A stretch of DNA of 27,186 nt from a virus: positions 1 to 27,186 of the IMG/VR virus record IMGVR_UViG_3300022929_003229. The stretch is one strand, 5' to 3'. This document shows, one piece after another, positions 26,578 to 27,186 of this stretch. The position numbers and the translations under genes were made by a program. The first letter of the stretch is position 1. Every line of letters starts with the position of its first letter. Below the pieces are notes generated by a model. That model was not told the origin of the DNA and made no database searches. It saw nothing but the letters and a program-made list of their open reading frames with translations.

Positions 26578-27186
26578 ATGCACTACTATACTAATGTAAA
26601 AAGATACAAAGACTTTATACTTGTTCGAGGTGTAAAGAATGGTGAGAAGTATCTCAAGAGATTGAAATACGAACCAACTCTTTATATACCGACAAACAAA
26701 GCAACAGCACACAAATCTATTTCAGGTGAATATCTTCAATCGAAGAAGTTCAAATCACCAAGTGATGCAAGACATTGGAAAAAACAATATGATAATACAG
26801 GTATTGATATTCATGGGTTAGATTCATGGGAGTATACTTATCTATCAGAAACATATCCGTCAGACATAGAATTTGATATCAAGAACATCAACATACTTAA
26901 TATTGATATTGAGTGTGAATGTGAAAATGGTTTTCCAGAACCAACTGAAGCAGAAGAAAGAGTCAATGCTATCACCATGAAACTTTTTGGACATGATGAA
27001 ACTCATGTTATTGGTACTGATAATTTTGATTACAAAACAGATAATCCAAATGTTGTGTATCATAAAACAAGACACGAAAAAGAATTACTTTTAAAGTTCA
27101 TGGAGATATGGGACAACTTAGAACCTGATGTAGTCACTGGTTGGAATGTTGAAACATTTGATATTGCTTATCTTGTTAATCGTATT
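26578..27186 (+). CDS. gp43: DNA polymerase gp43, N-terminal part (3' partial)
   Basis: The first 203 codons of a family B polymerase; the frame is open to the right edge. Matches to T4 gp43 in order: YEPTLYIPT (compare VEYLPTMF), KKFKSPSDARHWKKQY, the Exo I motif IDIECECENGFPEP (the DIE acidic pair of the proofreading exonuclease) and the Exo II region VTGWNVETFDIAYLVNRI. It begins with no visible Shine-Dalgarno site in an A/T-only context (26566-26578), the kind of start RegA is known to repress. The polymerase domain lies outside the window. Confidence 0.95.
   Translation, partial: MHYYTNVKRYKDFILVRGVKNGEKYLKRLKYEPTLYIPTNKATAHKSISGEYLQSKKFKSPSDARHWKKQYDNTGIDIHGLDSWEYTYLSETYPSDIEFDIKNINILNIDIECECENGFPEPTEAEERVNAITMKLFGHDETHVIGTDNFDYKTDNPNVVYHKTRHEKELLLKFMEIWDNLEPDVVTGWNVETFDIAYLVNRI

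Noticed and set aside
1-27186. Integrase, attachment sites, insertion sequences or CRISPR arrays
   Set aside because: None seen. The gene content is that of a lytic T4-like phage; the only repeats are promoters, late boxes and in-gene curlin repeats.

Overview
The window is a stretch of AT-rich, very gene-dense phage DNA with every convincing gene on the plus strand. It carries T4-type replication genes: sliding clamp gp45, clamp loader gp44 and gp62, translational repressor RegA, and the start of DNA polymerase gp43. It also has denV (endonuclease V), a T4-type lysozyme, two tRNAs and four TATAAATA boxes of the T4 late-promoter type. Together with cobS/cobT, hsp20, an A-type Fe-S carrier, and queuosine-type genes this points to a marine T4-like myovirus. 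The low GC fits a SAR11-like (pelagiphage) host, but the host is inference.

Layout. 1-2816: CobT-like VWA protein (cut by the left edge) and CobS-like MoxR ATPase. 2817-5787: a terminator, many small proteins (three are membrane peptides), a candidate folded RNA, tRNA-Ala(TGC), tRNA-Thr(TGT), and a SET-domain protein. 5784-7691: DUF3310-like protein, gp45, gp44. 7688-13182: a 7-deazaguanine block (queD, queE, queC, a stand-alone class II amidotransferase, folE, a DpdA/TGT-like enzyme), followed by a phosphoribosyltransferase and a DUF6884-like protein. 13179-13948: gp62 and regA. 13948-16548: class 3 lipase, small membrane proteins, RimK-like ATP-grasp ligase, IscA/HesB-type carrier. 16566-23083: a terminator/late-promoter junction, then two paralogous membrane proteins, CsgF, CsgG, a curlin-like protein, a FecR-domain protein, a second curlin-like protein, and a CHASE2-adenylate cyclase. 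23084-24246: regulatory region with two of three copies of a conserved promoter, a small uncertain ORF or RNA, and an OB-fold-like phage protein. 24247-27186: Hsp20, AT-hook and RG-rich basic proteins, lysozyme, denV, and the gp43 N-terminus.

How the genes fit together. The usual T4 block 45-44-62-regA-43 is opened twice. The first insertion (between 44 and 62) encodes a complete GTP-to-preQ0 pathway plus a DpdA-type base-exchange enzyme, predicted to put 7-deazaguanine into phage DNA. The amidotransferase beside QueC suggests that preQ0 is converted further, to an archaeosine-like base. The second insertion (between regA and 43, about 12.6 kb) contains the most striking system. It is a tightly overlapping late operon coding for a curli-type outer-membrane secretion pore, its CsgF partner, two exported curlin-like repeat proteins, a FecR-domain protein, and a membrane-bound adenylate cyclase with intact catalytic residues. 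It looks like a captured bacterial surface-fibre and cAMP-signalling module.
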